From Xylophilus sp. GW821-FHT01B05 (GTDB lineage Bacteria; Pseudomonadota; Gammaproteobacteria; Burkholderiales; Burkholderiaceae_C), in NCBI GenBank assembly GCA_038961845.1, contig CP152408.1, forward strand, positions 3,782,001-3,846,000: 64,000 nt of DNA. Reading direction: 5' to 3'. Positions within the stretch are counted from its first letter, which is position 1. The number at the start of each line of letters is the position of its first letter. The notes under the pieces are model-generated. The model was not told where the DNA came from and made no database searches. It saw only the letters and a list, made by a program, of their open reading frames with translations. The position numbers and the translations under genes were made by a program. Positions 1 through 8,611 of this stretch are shown here, piece after piece.

Positions 1-1
1 A

Positions 2-220
2 GCCAATGAATGGGCCGGCAAGGTGCTGGCATTGGTCAAAGGTGGCAACTCAGCTGCAGCCATTGCGCAGATCAAAGTCGCACCCAGCGTGAAAGACCTG
101 CGCGCCCTGCAGACCGCCCTGGCCGCCCTGCAACCCGCCGGGCGCTGGCGCGACGTGGATGTGGCTGTCAGCGACAACATCGACGCCCTGGCCGCACCGC
201 GGCTGCATCGCTCGCCCTAA
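2..220 (+). CDS. C-terminal end of an unidentified protein (partial)
   Basis: An open frame enters from the left edge and stops at 218-220. About 72 residues are visible. They are alanine-rich and probably helical, ending in a short arginine/histidine tail. I recognise no motif and cannot name the family. A GTG at 23 could serve as a start, but the frame is open to the window edge, so this is more likely the tail of a longer gene. The following helicase gene begins 27 bases later on the same strand. Confidence 0.5.
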   Translation, partial: ANEWAGKVLALVKGGNSAAAIAQIKVAPSVKDLRALQTALAALQPAGRWRDVDVAVSDNIDALAAPRLHRSP

Positions 221-247
221 CTCTCTTCTCTGGCCGATTAGCCCCTC

Positions 248-1501
248 ATGCCCTTTCTCTCACTCGGCCTTTCTCCCGCGCTGGTCCACGCTGCCGGCAA
301 GCTCGGCTTTCTCACGCCCACGCCGATCCAGGCCGCTGCGATTCCCGCCGTGTTGCAAGGCGCCGACGTGCTTGGCTCGGCACAGACCGGCTCCGGCAAG
401 ACGGCAGCCTTTGCCCTGCCGCTGCTGCAACGGCTGCAGGAAGGCCCCCAGCACACGCCACGGCGGGTACGCGCGCTGATCCTGGTGCCCACGCGCGAGC
501 TGGCGGCACAGGTCGGCGAAGTGCTGCGCAGCCTGGCCCAGGACCTGCCGCAGCCGCCCAAGGTGGCGGTGGTGTTTGGCGGTGTCTCGATCAATCCGCA
601 GATGATGGGCCTGCGCGGCGGCGCCGATGTGGTGGTGGCCACGCCCGGCCGCCTGCTCGATCTGGTGGAGCACAACGCGCTCAGGCTCTCGTCCGTGGGC
701 CTGCTGGTGCTGGACGAGGCCGACCGCCTGCTGGACCTGGGCTTTTCCGAGGAACTGAACCGCGTGCTGGCCTTGCTGCCGCAGCAGCGCCAGAACCTGT
801 TCTTCTCTGCCACCTTCCCGCCTGCGGTCGAGGCACTGGCTGCCGGCCTGCTGCGCCAGCCAGTGCGTGTAGAGGTCGTGGCCACGCCGGGGAATGAGCC
901 CGCCATCCTGCAACGCGTGATCCAGGTCGATGCCAGCCGGCGCACCGAGCTGTTGCGCCACCTGCTGGAGGAAAGCGGTTGGGGCCGGGCGCTGGTGTTT
1001 GTGGCCACCCAGTACGCCACCGAGCACGTGGCCTGGAAGCTCTACAAGAACGGCATCTTCGCCACGCCCTTCCACGGCGGGCTGAGCCAGGGCGCGCGCA
1101 AGCAGGTACTGGAAGAGTTCAAGGCCGGCCGTTGGGATGTGCTGGTGACGACCGATCTGGCCTCGCGCGGCATTGATATTTCGCAGTTGCCAGTGGTGGT
1201 GAACTACGACCTGCCGCGCTCGGCCGTGGACTATGTGCACCGCATTGGCCGCACCGGCCGCGCGGGCGAAAGCGGCCTGGCGGTGAGCTTCACCAGCGCC
1301 GACACGGAGGCGCATTTCCGCCTGATCGAAAAACGCCAGAACCTGAGCCTGCCGCGCGAGCAGATCGCGGGCTTCGAGCCGGTTGAGGTGGAATCAAAAG
1401 AAAAAGCCGCCGAGGCACCAGGCACCGGCGGCATCAAGGGCAAGCGCCCTAGCAAGAAAGACAAGTTGCGCGCCGCCGCAGCGGCAGCACGCGGCGATTA
1501 G
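248..1501 (+). CDS. rhlE: DEAD-box ATP-dependent RNA helicase, RhlE-type
   Basis: This is a 417-residue superfamily 2 RNA helicase expected to unwind RNA duplexes in ribosome assembly or mRNA turnover. Visible motifs in order are a Q motif region (residues 3-28, FLSLGLS to TPIQ), Walker A AQTGSGKT (45-52), PTRELAAQ (81-88), TPGR (132-135), DEAD (156-159), SAT (187-189) and motif VI HRIGRTGRAG. The C-terminus is a short lysine- and alanine-rich tail typical of RhlE-like proteins. The length is normal for a compact DEAD-box protein. Its stop codon overlaps the convergent DUF6172 gene by 4 bp. The DEAD-box assignment is secure; the RhlE subgroup is inferred. Confidence 0.85.
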   Translation: MPFLSLGLSPALVHAAGKLGFLTPTPIQAAAIPAVLQGADVLGSAQTGSGKTAAFALPLLQRLQEGPQHTPRRVRALILVPTRELAAQVGEVLRSLAQDLPQPPKVAVVFGGVSINPQMMGLRGGADVVVATPGRLLDLVEHNALRLSSVGLLVLDEADRLLDLGFSEELNRVLALLPQQRQNLFFSATFPPAVEALAAGLLRQPVRVEVVATPGNEPAILQRVIQVDASRRTELLRHLLEESGWGRALVFVATQYATEHVAWKLYKNGIFATPFHGGLSQGARKQVLEEFKAGRWDVLVTTDLASRGIDISQLPVVVNYDLPRSAVDYVHRIGRTGRAGESGLAVSFTSADTEAHFRLIEKRQNLSLPREQIAGFEPVEVESKEKAAEAPGTGGIKGKRPSKKDKLRAAAAAARGD

Positions 1502-1815
1502 TCGAGGTCGGAGGCCTCGGCCTCCGGTGCCGGCCGGGCCTTGCGCACGCCGTGCGCAGCCAGGATCTCCACATAGAACTGGCCGGCCGCTTCAGCGGCG
1601 GCGGCGTCGATCGACTCCGTGAGATTGGCCAGATGCACATGTTCGGCCGCCTGCTCCGTCAGGCCGAACTTGCAATTGAAGTCCCAGTAGTCCACGCCTG
1701 GCGGGAGTTCACGACGGCGTTCGCGCTTGATGTACTTGCGGATTTCGTGCTTTACGGCTTCCAGAACCCGGTCGCGGTTCTTGCCTTCGATATTGAGCTG
1801 AAAAGTTTTCTTCAT
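1498..1815 (-). CDS. DUF6172 family small protein
   Basis: This encodes a 105-residue soluble protein beginning MKKTFQLNIEGKNRDRVLEA. The lysine/arginine-rich N-terminal half (a VKHEIRKYIKRERRR stretch) followed by a VDYWDFNCKFG segment matches my memory of the uncharacterised DUF6172 family, which is common in Burkholderiales. The basic patch suggests nucleic acid contact, but no function is established. It is tail-to-tail with the helicase gene, sharing 4 bp at the stops, and lies 30 bp from the stop of the PBP gene, which is transcribed toward it. Confidence 0.65.
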   Translation of the reverse strand: MKKTFQLNIEGKNRDRVLEAVKHEIRKYIKRERRRELPPGVDYWDFNCKFGLTEQAAEHVHLANLTESIDAAAAEAAGQFYVEILAAHGVRKARPAPEAEASDLD

Positions 1816-1845
1816 GGGTGATCGTACCGTGCCGGCGGGTGCCCT

Positions 1846-4131
1846 CTATTGCGGCACGCGCTGCGGAGCCCCAGAGATCGACTCCAGCGATGGGGAGCGC
1901 ACCGGCGACACCACGACGGCCGGCTCGGCCACGGGTGCCGGCCCGATCGTGCCCACATCGACCGGCGTAGCCGTCTGCGCGTCCGGCGGCACGGCCGCCT
2001 GAAACTCAGGCAAGGCGACGGGCTCTGGTGGTGGCGGAGGCGGCGGCAGGCGCGGCGCATCAAACGCGGCGCTGGCGTCCAGCACCTTGGCGCGCAAGGA
2101 CGCCTGCATGAAGTCACCGACGATGGGCAGCGCACTGCGGGCGCCCTGCCCCCAGCTATCGCCCATGGTCACGCGGCTGTCGTTAAAGCCCACCCAGGCA
2201 CCCGCCACCAGTTGCGGGTGCATCAGGATGAACCAGCCGTCGGTGTTGTCCTGGGTGGTGCCGGTCTTGCCCGCCACATCGCCCTGGATGCCAAAGCGCG
2301 CGCGAATGCCGGCGCCCGTGCCCTTGTCGACCACGCCGCGCATGGCGTCGAGCAGCGTCTGCGCGGCCGCGTGGTCCAGTGCCGGCTCGGGTGCGGCTAC
2401 CTGGAACTGCTCCAGCACCTCGCCCTTGCGGTTCTCGATGCGGGTGACCAGCACCGGCGCGATGTAGTTGCCGCCGTTGGCAATGCTGCTGTAGGCCGTG
2501 ACCATTTCCTTCAGCGTGACCGGGCTGGTGCCCAGGGCCAGCGAGGGCACCTCGTCCAGCTTGCTCTGGCGCACGCCCATGGCGCGGGCTAGCCCGGCCA
2601 CCTTGGCCGGGCCGACCTGCTGCATCAGCTGGGCAGTGATGGTGTTGCGCGAGAACGCCAGGCCGTCGCGCAGCGTCATGGGTTGGAAGCTGGATTCATT
2701 GCCGTCGGTGGGCCGCCAGACCTGACCGTTGCCCAGCGCGATAGCGACCGGCCCGTCGACAAAGGTCTCGTTCGGGTCTATGCCCTGCGCAAATGCGGCA
2801 CCGTACACAAAGGGCTTGAAGGTGGAGCCCGGTTGCCGGCGCGCCTGCTGCACGTGGTCGAACTGGTCTTCGGCAAAGCCGCGGCTGCCGACCCAGGCGC
2901 GGACCTGGCCGTTGCGCGGGTCAACCGCCAGGAAGCCGGCCTGCAGGCGGGTTTTGTCGTCGCGCAGCGCCTGCATGGCGTCGGCGTCGGCCAGCACCTG
3001 CTTGATCGCCTTGGCGTCGTCCAGGCCGGCGTCACGCGCGGTCTTGTAGGCCGCGGTTTCGCGCAGCAGCGCCTGCACCACGGGCCGCTGCGCCGTCCAG
3101 GCGCGCGGGCCCCACTGGGCGCTGGCGGCCTTCTGCAACTGGTCGGCCTGCCGCTGCACGGCACGGTTGGCCAGGTCTTGCAGGCGCGAGTCGATGGTGG
3201 TTTGCACGCGCAGGCCGTCGGAGTAGATGTCGTAGCCGTTGCGGTCGGCCCAGTCGATCAGCCAGCGGCGCAGCTGGCGCGCCACGTGCGGCGCGGGGCC
3301 CACGGCGTCGTCCTGGCGCTCGAAGTCCACCTTCAGCGGCTTTTTCTGCAACGCGGCCAGTTGCCCGGCGGGCAGGCCGTCGCGCAGGGCCATCTGCGCC
3401 AGCACGGTGTTGCGGCGCTCTTGTGCGCGCTCGGGGTTGTTTACCGGGTTGTAGTAGCTGGTGCCCTTCAACATGCCGATCAGGGTGGCGCTTTGCAGCA
3501 CGTCGAGCTTGTCGGCCGAGGTGTCGAAATAGGTGCGCGCCGCCATCTCGATGCCATAGGCGTTGTAGAGGAAGGGCACGGTGTTGAGGTAGGTCTCCAG
3601 GATCTCGTCCTTGGAATAGGCCGCCTCCAGCTTCAGGGCAGTGATGGCCTCCTTGGCCTTGCGCGTGACGCTGACCGAGCGGCCGATCTGCTCCGGGTAC
3701 AGGTTGCGCGCGAGCTGCTGCGTGATGGTGGAGCCGCCCTGGCGGTCACCACGCACCGTATTGAGCACCGCCGCCAGCGTGCGCTTGAAGTCGATGCCGT
3801 GGTGCTTGTAGAAGCGCCGGTCCTCGGTCGACAGCAAGGCGGTGATGACATGCGGCGAGATATCGGCCAGCTTGACCCACTGGCGGTTGGTGCGCCGGAA
3901 TTCCGCCAGCACCTTGCCGTCGGCCGACAGCACCACGGCGGGCCGCTCGTCACTGGCATGGCGGATGTCGCCAACGCCGGGCGTGAAGGGAATCAGCAGC
4001 AGCACATACAGCAGTACCAAAGCCGGCAGCGCTGCAAGCACCCGCCAGGGATGCGCGCGCGCAGCGCCCCAGGTACGGCGGGTTTGTTGGGCTAGAAAAG
4101 TGGGGGCACGGGCCAGGACGGAAGCAATCAC
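1846..4131 (-). CDS. Class A penicillin-binding protein (PBP1A family), bifunctional transglycosylase/transpeptidase
   Basis: This 761-residue inner-membrane enzyme polymerises and cross-links peptidoglycan in the periplasm. One N-terminal membrane segment lies at about residues 31-49. The GT51 transglycosylase domain shows EDRRFYKHHG (catalytic E103) and GGSTITQQLARNLY. The transpeptidase domain shows the nucleophile motif STFK (S436), SRN (about 494) and KTGTT (622-626). The last ~75 residues are a low-complexity, proline-rich tail with a run of seven prolines. No separate OB-fold insertion is obvious, so this may be a secondary class A PBP rather than the main PBP1A. A beta-lactamase gene starts divergently about 245 bp away, so a penicillin target and a penicillin hydrolase sit side by side. 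Confidence 0.9.
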   Translation of the reverse strand: MIASVLARAPTFLAQQTRRTWGAARAHPWRVLAALPALVLLYVLLLIPFTPGVGDIRHASDERPAVVLSADGKVLAEFRRTNRQWVKLADISPHVITALLSTEDRRFYKHHGIDFKRTLAAVLNTVRGDRQGGSTITQQLARNLYPEQIGRSVSVTRKAKEAITALKLEAAYSKDEILETYLNTVPFLYNAYGIEMAARTYFDTSADKLDVLQSATLIGMLKGTSYYNPVNNPERAQERRNTVLAQMALRDGLPAGQLAALQKKPLKVDFERQDDAVGPAPHVARQLRRWLIDWADRNGYDIYSDGLRVQTTIDSRLQDLANRAVQRQADQLQKAASAQWGPRAWTAQRPVVQALLRETAAYKTARDAGLDDAKAIKQVLADADAMQALRDDKTRLQAGFLAVDPRNGQVRAWVGSRGFAEDQFDHVQQARRQPGSTFKPFVYGAAFAQGIDPNETFVDGPVAIALGNGQVWRPTDGNESSFQPMTLRDGLAFSRNTITAQLMQQVGPAKVAGLARAMGVRQSKLDEVPSLALGTSPVTLKEMVTAYSSIANGGNYIAPVLVTRIENRKGEVLEQFQVAAPEPALDHAAAQTLLDAMRGVVDKGTGAGIRARFGIQGDVAGKTGTTQDNTDGWFILMHPQLVAGAWVGFNDSRVTMGDSWGQGARSALPIVGDFMQASLRAKVLDASAAFDAPRLPPPPPPPEPVALPEFQAAVPPDAQTATPVDVGTIGPAPVAEPAVVVSPVRSPSLESISGAPQRVPQ

Positions 4132-4375
4132 GGGCGCATCTTAGGGGGCGTATGCAACAGGTTTGTAAAACTGGGACAAGTGCGCTGTGGTAGGGCGGGT
4201 GGGCTGAAAAACATCAAGCAAGCACTTGCAACAGCCGTGCCCGAAGGGGCGCCGCGGCAGATGTAACAGAACCAGCTTTGGGCGTATCAAGCCGCAACCG
4301 CCTTCGCCATGGCGAACAACACCGGTGTGGCCGTGCATCATTCCCCACCATCCAAGCAACGGCCGCCGAGACTCC

Positions 4376-5260
4376 ATGAAGAGACGCCAATTCACCCACG
4401 CCCTGGGCCTGTTTACAGCCGCATCCGCCAGCAGCGCATGCACCCAGAAATGGCTGGTCACGCCCCAAGACCACTTCCAGCAAAAGGCCCGCCAGATCGA
4501 AGCCGACAGCGGCGGCCGGCTGGGCGTGGCGGTGCTCGATAGCCATACCGGCGCCCTGCACAGCTACCGCGGCGATGAGCGCTTTCCCATGTGCAGCACC
4601 TTCAAGCTGCTGGCGGCGGCGCTGGTGCTGGCGCGGGTCGACCAGGGCCGCGAGCGGCTGGACCGGCGCGTGAGCGTGCGGGCAGAAGACATTCTTGAGT
4701 ACGCGCCCGTAACGCAAGCACGGGTGGGTGGCGCCCCCATGTCGATGGCGGAGCTGTGCGAGGCCGCCGTCACGCTCAGCGACAACACGGCCGCCAACCT
4801 GATGCTGGCCAGCTTTGGCGGCCCCGAGGGCCTGACCGCCTATGTGCGCACACTGGGGGACGACAAAACCCGGCTCGACCGCATCGAGCCACACCTGAAT
4901 GAGGCCACGCCGGGCGACCCGCGCGACACCACCACGCCTGCGGCCATGGCGGGCACGCTGCGCAAGATCGTGCTGGGCGATGCCCTCTCCCCCCGCTCGA
5001 AAGAGCAGATGAACCAATGGCTGCTGGCCAACAAGACCGGCGACAAGTGCCTGCGCGCCCAACTGCCCACAGGCTGGCGCGTGGGCGACAAGACCGGTTC
5101 CGGCGACCACGGAACCCGCAATGACATCGGCGTGCTCTGGCCACCGGGCGGGCGCGCACCGCTGCTGGTGTGTGGCTACCTCACCAGCAGCACGGCCGAC
5201 GCGGCGGCACGGGACCGCGCGCTGGCGCGGGTGGGCAGCCTCGCAGCATCGCTGGTCTGA
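4376..5260 (+). CDS. bla: Class A serine beta-lactamase
   Basis: This is a 294-residue periplasmic enzyme that hydrolyses beta-lactams by acyl-enzyme formation. All class A motifs are present: STFK (S74 in this protein), SDN (135-137), an ExxLN omega-loop motif with E171, and KTG (239-241) followed by SGDHGTRND. The N-terminus MKRRQFTHALGLFTAASA has a twin-arginine RRxF pattern, so Tat export is plausible, and a cysteine at residue 22 follows SSA, which is only a weak lipobox. The ATG at 4376 was chosen over an upstream in-frame start at 4226 because it gives a proper signal peptide. No ampR-like LysR gene is adjacent. The stop codon directly abuts the stop of the convergent aminotransferase gene. 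Spectrum cannot be read from sequence. Confidence 0.92.
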   Translation: MKRRQFTHALGLFTAASASSACTQKWLVTPQDHFQQKARQIEADSGGRLGVAVLDSHTGALHSYRGDERFPMCSTFKLLAAALVLARVDQGRERLDRRVSVRAEDILEYAPVTQARVGGAPMSMAELCEAAVTLSDNTAANLMLASFGGPEGLTAYVRTLGDDKTRLDRIEPHLNEATPGDPRDTTTPAAMAGTLRKIVLGDALSPRSKEQMNQWLLANKTGDKCLRAQLPTGWRVGDKTGSGDHGTRNDIGVLWPPGGRAPLLVCGYLTSSTADAAARDRALARVGSLAASLV

Positions 5261-6448
5261 CTACAGCGCCTTCTTCAAGCGCTGAATGCCCTCTTCGATC
5301 TTGGCCACGTCAGCCGTGGCAAAGCTCAGGCGCAGCGCCGACGTGTCGGGCGCTGCAGCAAAGAAAGGCGCGCCCGGCACGAATGCCACGCCTTGCTCGA
5401 TGGCGCGCTTGGCGAATTCGCCTGCGTCCTTCACCTTGCCGCCGGCACCGGTGAGGCGAGCCCAGAAGAACAGGCCGCCTTCGGGTTGGGTGAAGGCGAT
5501 GGCGTCGCCCAGTTCGCGCTTGAGCGCTGCGCCCATGGCGGCTGCGCGCTCACCGTAGACCTTGCGCACATGGGCCAGCGTGCCGGGCATGCGGCCGGCC
5601 TTCAGGTAATTGGCGGCGGTGGCCTGGGCGAAGGTGCTGGTGTGGGCGTCGCTGAACTGCTTGCACATGGTGGCGTTGGCCAGCAAGGCCGGCGGGGCGA
5701 TGAGCCAGCCCACGCGCAGGCCAGGGCTCAGCACCTTGCTCAGGCTGCCGCAGTGGGCGATCCAGTCACGGCTGCCGGGCACGCTGGCGCTCAGGGCCAG
5801 GATGCTGGGCGGCGGTGCGTCGTTGAAGTACAGGTCGCCATACGGGTCGTCTTCCACCACCAGCGTCTGGTACTTCACGGCCAGCTCCAGCACCTTCTTG
5901 CGGCGCTCCAGCGGCAGCAGCGCGCCACTGGGGTTGCCAAAGGTGGGGATCAGGTAGACGAACTTGGGCTTGTGCTCGGCAATCAAGGCTTCGAGCTTGT
6001 CGGTCTGCACGCCGTGGGCGTCGATGGGCGCGCTGATCACCTCGGCGCCGTACAGGCGAAAGCACTGGATGGTGGCGAGGAAGGTCGGGCCCTCGACGAT
6101 CACCTTGTCGCCCGGGTTGATCAGGGTCTTGCCAAGCAGGTCCAGCGCCTGCTGGCTGCCGGTGGTGACGATCAGGCCTTCGGGCGTGGCGCCTTGCACG
6201 CCCTTGCTCTGCATGAAGGCGGCCAGTTGCTCGCGCAGCGGGTTGTAGCCTTCGGTGGCGCCGTACTGCAGCGCGCCGGGCTCTTCGGCCAGGGCCTTGT
6301 TGGCGGCCTCGGTGATGCCCTGCACATCGAACATCGCACTGTCCGGAAAGCCCCCGGCAAAGCTGATGATGCCGGGCTTGCCCAGCAGCTTGAAGAGTTC
6401 GCGGATGGCGGAGGTTTCTACTTTCTGGAGACGGTCGGCGAATTGCAT
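5261..6448 (-). CDS. PLP-dependent fold-type I aminotransferase
   Basis: This is a 395-residue cytosolic aminotransferase of the aspartate aminotransferase superfamily, class I/II. The PLP lysine is K238 in HCGSLSKVLSPGLRVGW. Other family marks are ISFAGGFPD, YGATEGYNPLRE, PTFGNPSG (the N-P-x-G motif) and DDPYGDLYF. This pattern is close to the 2-aminoadipate/kynurenine aminotransferase II and MocR-type catalytic domain group, but there is no DNA-binding N-terminus. ATG at 6448 is preferred to far-upstream starts because it begins right before the conserved N-terminus (MQFADRL). Substrate is not determinable; candidates include aromatic, branched-chain or 2-aminoadipate donors. It is divergent from the GGDEF gene across about 150 bp. 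Confidence 0.85.
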   Translation of the reverse strand: MQFADRLQKVETSAIRELFKLLGKPGIISFAGGFPDSAMFDVQGITEAANKALAEEPGALQYGATEGYNPLREQLAAFMQSKGVQGATPEGLIVTTGSQQALDLLGKTLINPGDKVIVEGPTFLATIQCFRLYGAEVISAPIDAHGVQTDKLEALIAEHKPKFVYLIPTFGNPSGALLPLERRKKVLELAVKYQTLVVEDDPYGDLYFNDAPPPSILALSASVPGSRDWIAHCGSLSKVLSPGLRVGWLIAPPALLANATMCKQFSDAHTSTFAQATAANYLKAGRMPGTLAHVRKVYGERAAAMGAALKRELGDAIAFTQPEGGLFFWARLTGAGGKVKDAGEFAKRAIEQGVAFVPGAPFFAAAPDTSALRLSFATADVAKIEEGIQRLKKAL

Positions 6449-6596
6449 GGAATGGGGTCTCTGTTGCGATGAAGGGAAGCGCTGCGGCGTATTGTCGCGC
6501 GGCGCTGGCGCAACCACCCGTCGGGCGCGCGTGGCCCGCAGCAATTCACCGCTACCATGGCCGCTACGTTTTCGCTTCCGGCGCTCCGCAATCCGT

Positions 6597-7838
6597 ATGC
6601 TCTCCCCGCCAGACCTGCTCCATGCGTTGCCCAGCGCGGTGATGGTGATATCCGAAGGCCTCATCGTCTACGTGAATGCCGCCTGCGTCGCCGTGCTGGA
6701 GGCCGACGGCCCCGAGTCCCTGCTGGGCCGCCCGCCAGAGGCATTCATCCATCCCCTGGACCAGGCCCGCGCGGCGCTGCGGCTGAGCCGGCTGGGCTCC
6801 GATGCCACACCCAATGCACCGGCCCACCTGCGCATCCAGACCTGCCGTGGCGCATCGCGCGTGCTGCTGCTGACCAGCGCCGCCGCCCGCCATGCCGGCA
6901 AGGACACCATCGTGGTCAATGGCCTGGACATGACCGGCCACAGCCAGACCGAGCAGCAGTTGCGCGCCAGCGAGCGCAGCTACCGCGAGATGTTCGAGAA
7001 CATGCAGGACGTCTACTACCGCACCGATGCCGAGGGCGTGGTGACCAACGTCGGCCCGGCCGTGCGGCGCGTGCTGGGCCACGACCCGCAGGAGATCATT
7101 GGCCGCAAGGCCGAGGCCTGGTACCCGAACACGGCCGACCGCGACGCCTTCACGCACGCCATCCAGGTCTATGGCGAGGTGACCGACTTCCCCGGGCAGA
7201 TGGTGCGCAAGGACGGCCGCGTCATCGACATCTCCATCAGCAGCCGCGCGCTGCGCGATGCCGCTGGCGCCTTCGCCGGCGTGGAAGGGCTGTGGCGCGA
7301 CGTTACGCAGCGCAAGAACCTGGAGCGCGAGCTGCAGCACATGGCGCGCACCGACATGCTCACCGGCATTGCCAACCGGCGCTCCTTCCTGGAACAGGCC
7401 GAGGCGCGGCTGCTGCGCTTCCGGCAGGGCGGCGGCTGGTTTGCGCTGCTGGTGCTGGACCTGGACCACTTCAAGGCCATCAACGACCGCTACGGCCACC
7501 AGGAGGGCGACCGGGCGCTGGTGCGCTTTACCGAAACGGTGGAGGCCCATATCGGCGCTGGCGACCTGCTCGGGCGCCTGGGCGGTGAAGAATTTGGCCT
7601 GCTGCTGGCGCGCCCCACGGCCGAGGCGGCAACCGAAGTGGCCGAGCAACTGGTGCGCCGCGTTGCCCAACTGCAGTTGCCGCCGCACGATGGCGAGGCC
7701 CGCACGCTGACGGCCAGCATCGGCATGACCGGCGTGCGCGCCACCGATGCGCAGCTAAGCGATCTGCTGGAGCGAGCCGACCGCGCGCTCTACCAGGCCA
7801 AGCGCAGCGGGCGCAACCAGTTGGTTTGCGCGGATTGA
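6597..7838 (+). CDS. PAS-domain diguanylate cyclase (GGEEF)
   Basis: This is a 413-residue signalling protein predicted to make cyclic di-GMP from two GTP. Two PAS-like sensory domains cover about residues 1-110 and 125-240. The second has FENMQDVYYRTD, a GRKAEAWYP turn and a PAC-like end DVTQRKNLERELQ. The GGDEF domain follows, with active site GGEEF at 329-333 and a normal ASIGMT strand. The allosteric I-site position, nine residues before the motif, reads GAGD rather than RxxD, so product inhibition may be lost. No membrane segment or signal peptide is visible, so the sensor is cytosolic. ATG at 6597 starts directly at the first PAS domain. Confidence 0.85.
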   Translation: MLSPPDLLHALPSAVMVISEGLIVYVNAACVAVLEADGPESLLGRPPEAFIHPLDQARAALRLSRLGSDATPNAPAHLRIQTCRGASRVLLLTSAAARHAGKDTIVVNGLDMTGHSQTEQQLRASERSYREMFENMQDVYYRTDAEGVVTNVGPAVRRVLGHDPQEIIGRKAEAWYPNTADRDAFTHAIQVYGEVTDFPGQMVRKDGRVIDISISSRALRDAAGAFAGVEGLWRDVTQRKNLERELQHMARTDMLTGIANRRSFLEQAEARLLRFRQGGGWFALLVLDLDHFKAINDRYGHQEGDRALVRFTETVEAHIGAGDLLGRLGGEEFGLLLARPTAEAATEVAEQLVRRVAQLQLPPHDGEARTLTASIGMTGVRATDAQLSDLLERADRALYQAKRSGRNQLVCAD

Positions 7839-7858
7839 GCGCCCGCCCGCAGAATTTC

Positions 7859-7915
7859 AAAAACCATAGCTAGAAGCCCAGGCTGCACCTGGGCTTCAGC
7901 CACTTTTCTTCAAAA
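7859..7915. repeat. Dispersed palindromic repeat, copy 1 (intergenic)
   Basis: This ~57-bp element has the layout caaaaaccatagctaGAAGCCC..., a central inverted repeat and a T-rich end. It is the cleanest of five related copies in the window (others near 20161, 44316, 45005 and 55035). The copies share TAGCTA(T), a central CCTGGGCT and the flanking A/T tracts. Similar short palindromic repeats are widespread in Comamonadaceae genomes as I recall. Here it fills the gap between two convergent genes. Confidence 0.75.
7873..7897. terminator. Perfect 10-bp hairpin between convergent genes, probable bidirectional terminator
   Basis: GAAGCCCAGG and CCTGGGCTTC form a perfect 10-bp stem with a 5-base loop. 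The stem is followed by CACTTTTCTT on the plus strand, and the minus strand runs into TAGCTATGGTTTTTG. It lies 35 bp after the GGDEF stop and 19 bp from the permease stop, so it can end transcription from both sides. Confidence 0.6.
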
Positions 7916-8611
7916 TCAGGCCGGGCGGCTGTTGCGCCGGCGCGTGATGCGGCGCTCTACGCCCTCGACCGCGCGGCCCAACGAGAAGCACAGCACAAAG
8001 TAGGTCACGGCCAGCAGCGCATAGACCTGGAACGGCTTGGTCAGCAACTGGCTGTTGATCTGGTAGGCGGCGTTGGTGAGCTCGTCCACGCCGATCACAT
8101 AGGCCAGCGAGGTGTTCTTCACCACCACCACGAACTGGTTGAGCATGCTCGGGATCATGTTGTAGAGCGCCTGCGGCAGGATCACCGTGCGCAGCGCGGT
8201 GAGGTGGCCCATGCCCAGCGCGCGGGCGGCCTGGTACTGGCCGCTTGGCAGCGCGCTGATGCCGGCGCGCACGATCTCGCCCAGGTAGGCGCTCTCATAA
8301 ATCACCAAGGCCATCAGCATCATCAACGTGGCGCTGACCTGGCCACCGGTCAGGTAGGGCACGGCAAAGTAAGACCAGAACACCACCAGCAGCAGCGGCA
8401 GGCCACGGATCGAGTTGGCATAGAGCGCCGTGGCCCAGGCCAGCGGCTTGACCGGCGAGGTGCGGGCCACGCCCACCAGCACCGCCAGCGGGAAGGAGAT
8501 GAGCAGCGCCAGCAGCGCCAGGATCAGCGTCATCGCCAGCCCGCCCAGCGGGCCTTGCGGGTACTGGCCGATGAGCAGGATCAGGCCGTAATCACGCAGG
8601 ATGTCGATCAT
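7916..8611 (-). CDS. Polar amino-acid ABC transporter permease (HisM/GltK type)
   Basis: This 231-residue inner-membrane permease has about five membrane helices. The cytoplasmic coupling motif is visible as YESAYLGEIVRAGISALPSGQYQAARALGMG, close to the EAA consensus, followed by ILPQALYNMIPSMLNQFVVVVKNTSLAY, typical of the HisMQ/GltJK family. ATG at 8611 was chosen because it overlaps the stop of the upstream permease by 4 bp (ATGA). It is the last gene of a four-gene operon. No ATPase gene follows, so an ATP-binding subunit must come from elsewhere or be shared. Confidence 0.88.
   Translation of the reverse strand: MIDILRDYGLILLIGQYPQGPLGGLAMTLILALLALLISFPLAVLVGVARTSPVKPLAWATALYANSIRGLPLLLVVFWSYFAVPYLTGGQVSATLMMLMALVIYESAYLGEIVRAGISALPSGQYQAARALGMGHLTALRTVILPQALYNMIPSMLNQFVVVVKNTSLAYVIGVDELTNAAYQINSQLLTKPFQVYALLAVTYFVLCFSLGRAVEGVERRITRRRNSRPA

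Noticed and set aside
2683..4095. Long plus-strand frame opposite the PBP gene
   Set aside because: Repetitive Val/Gly/Arg/His composition, no motif, and full overlap with a gene whose catalytic motifs are intact.
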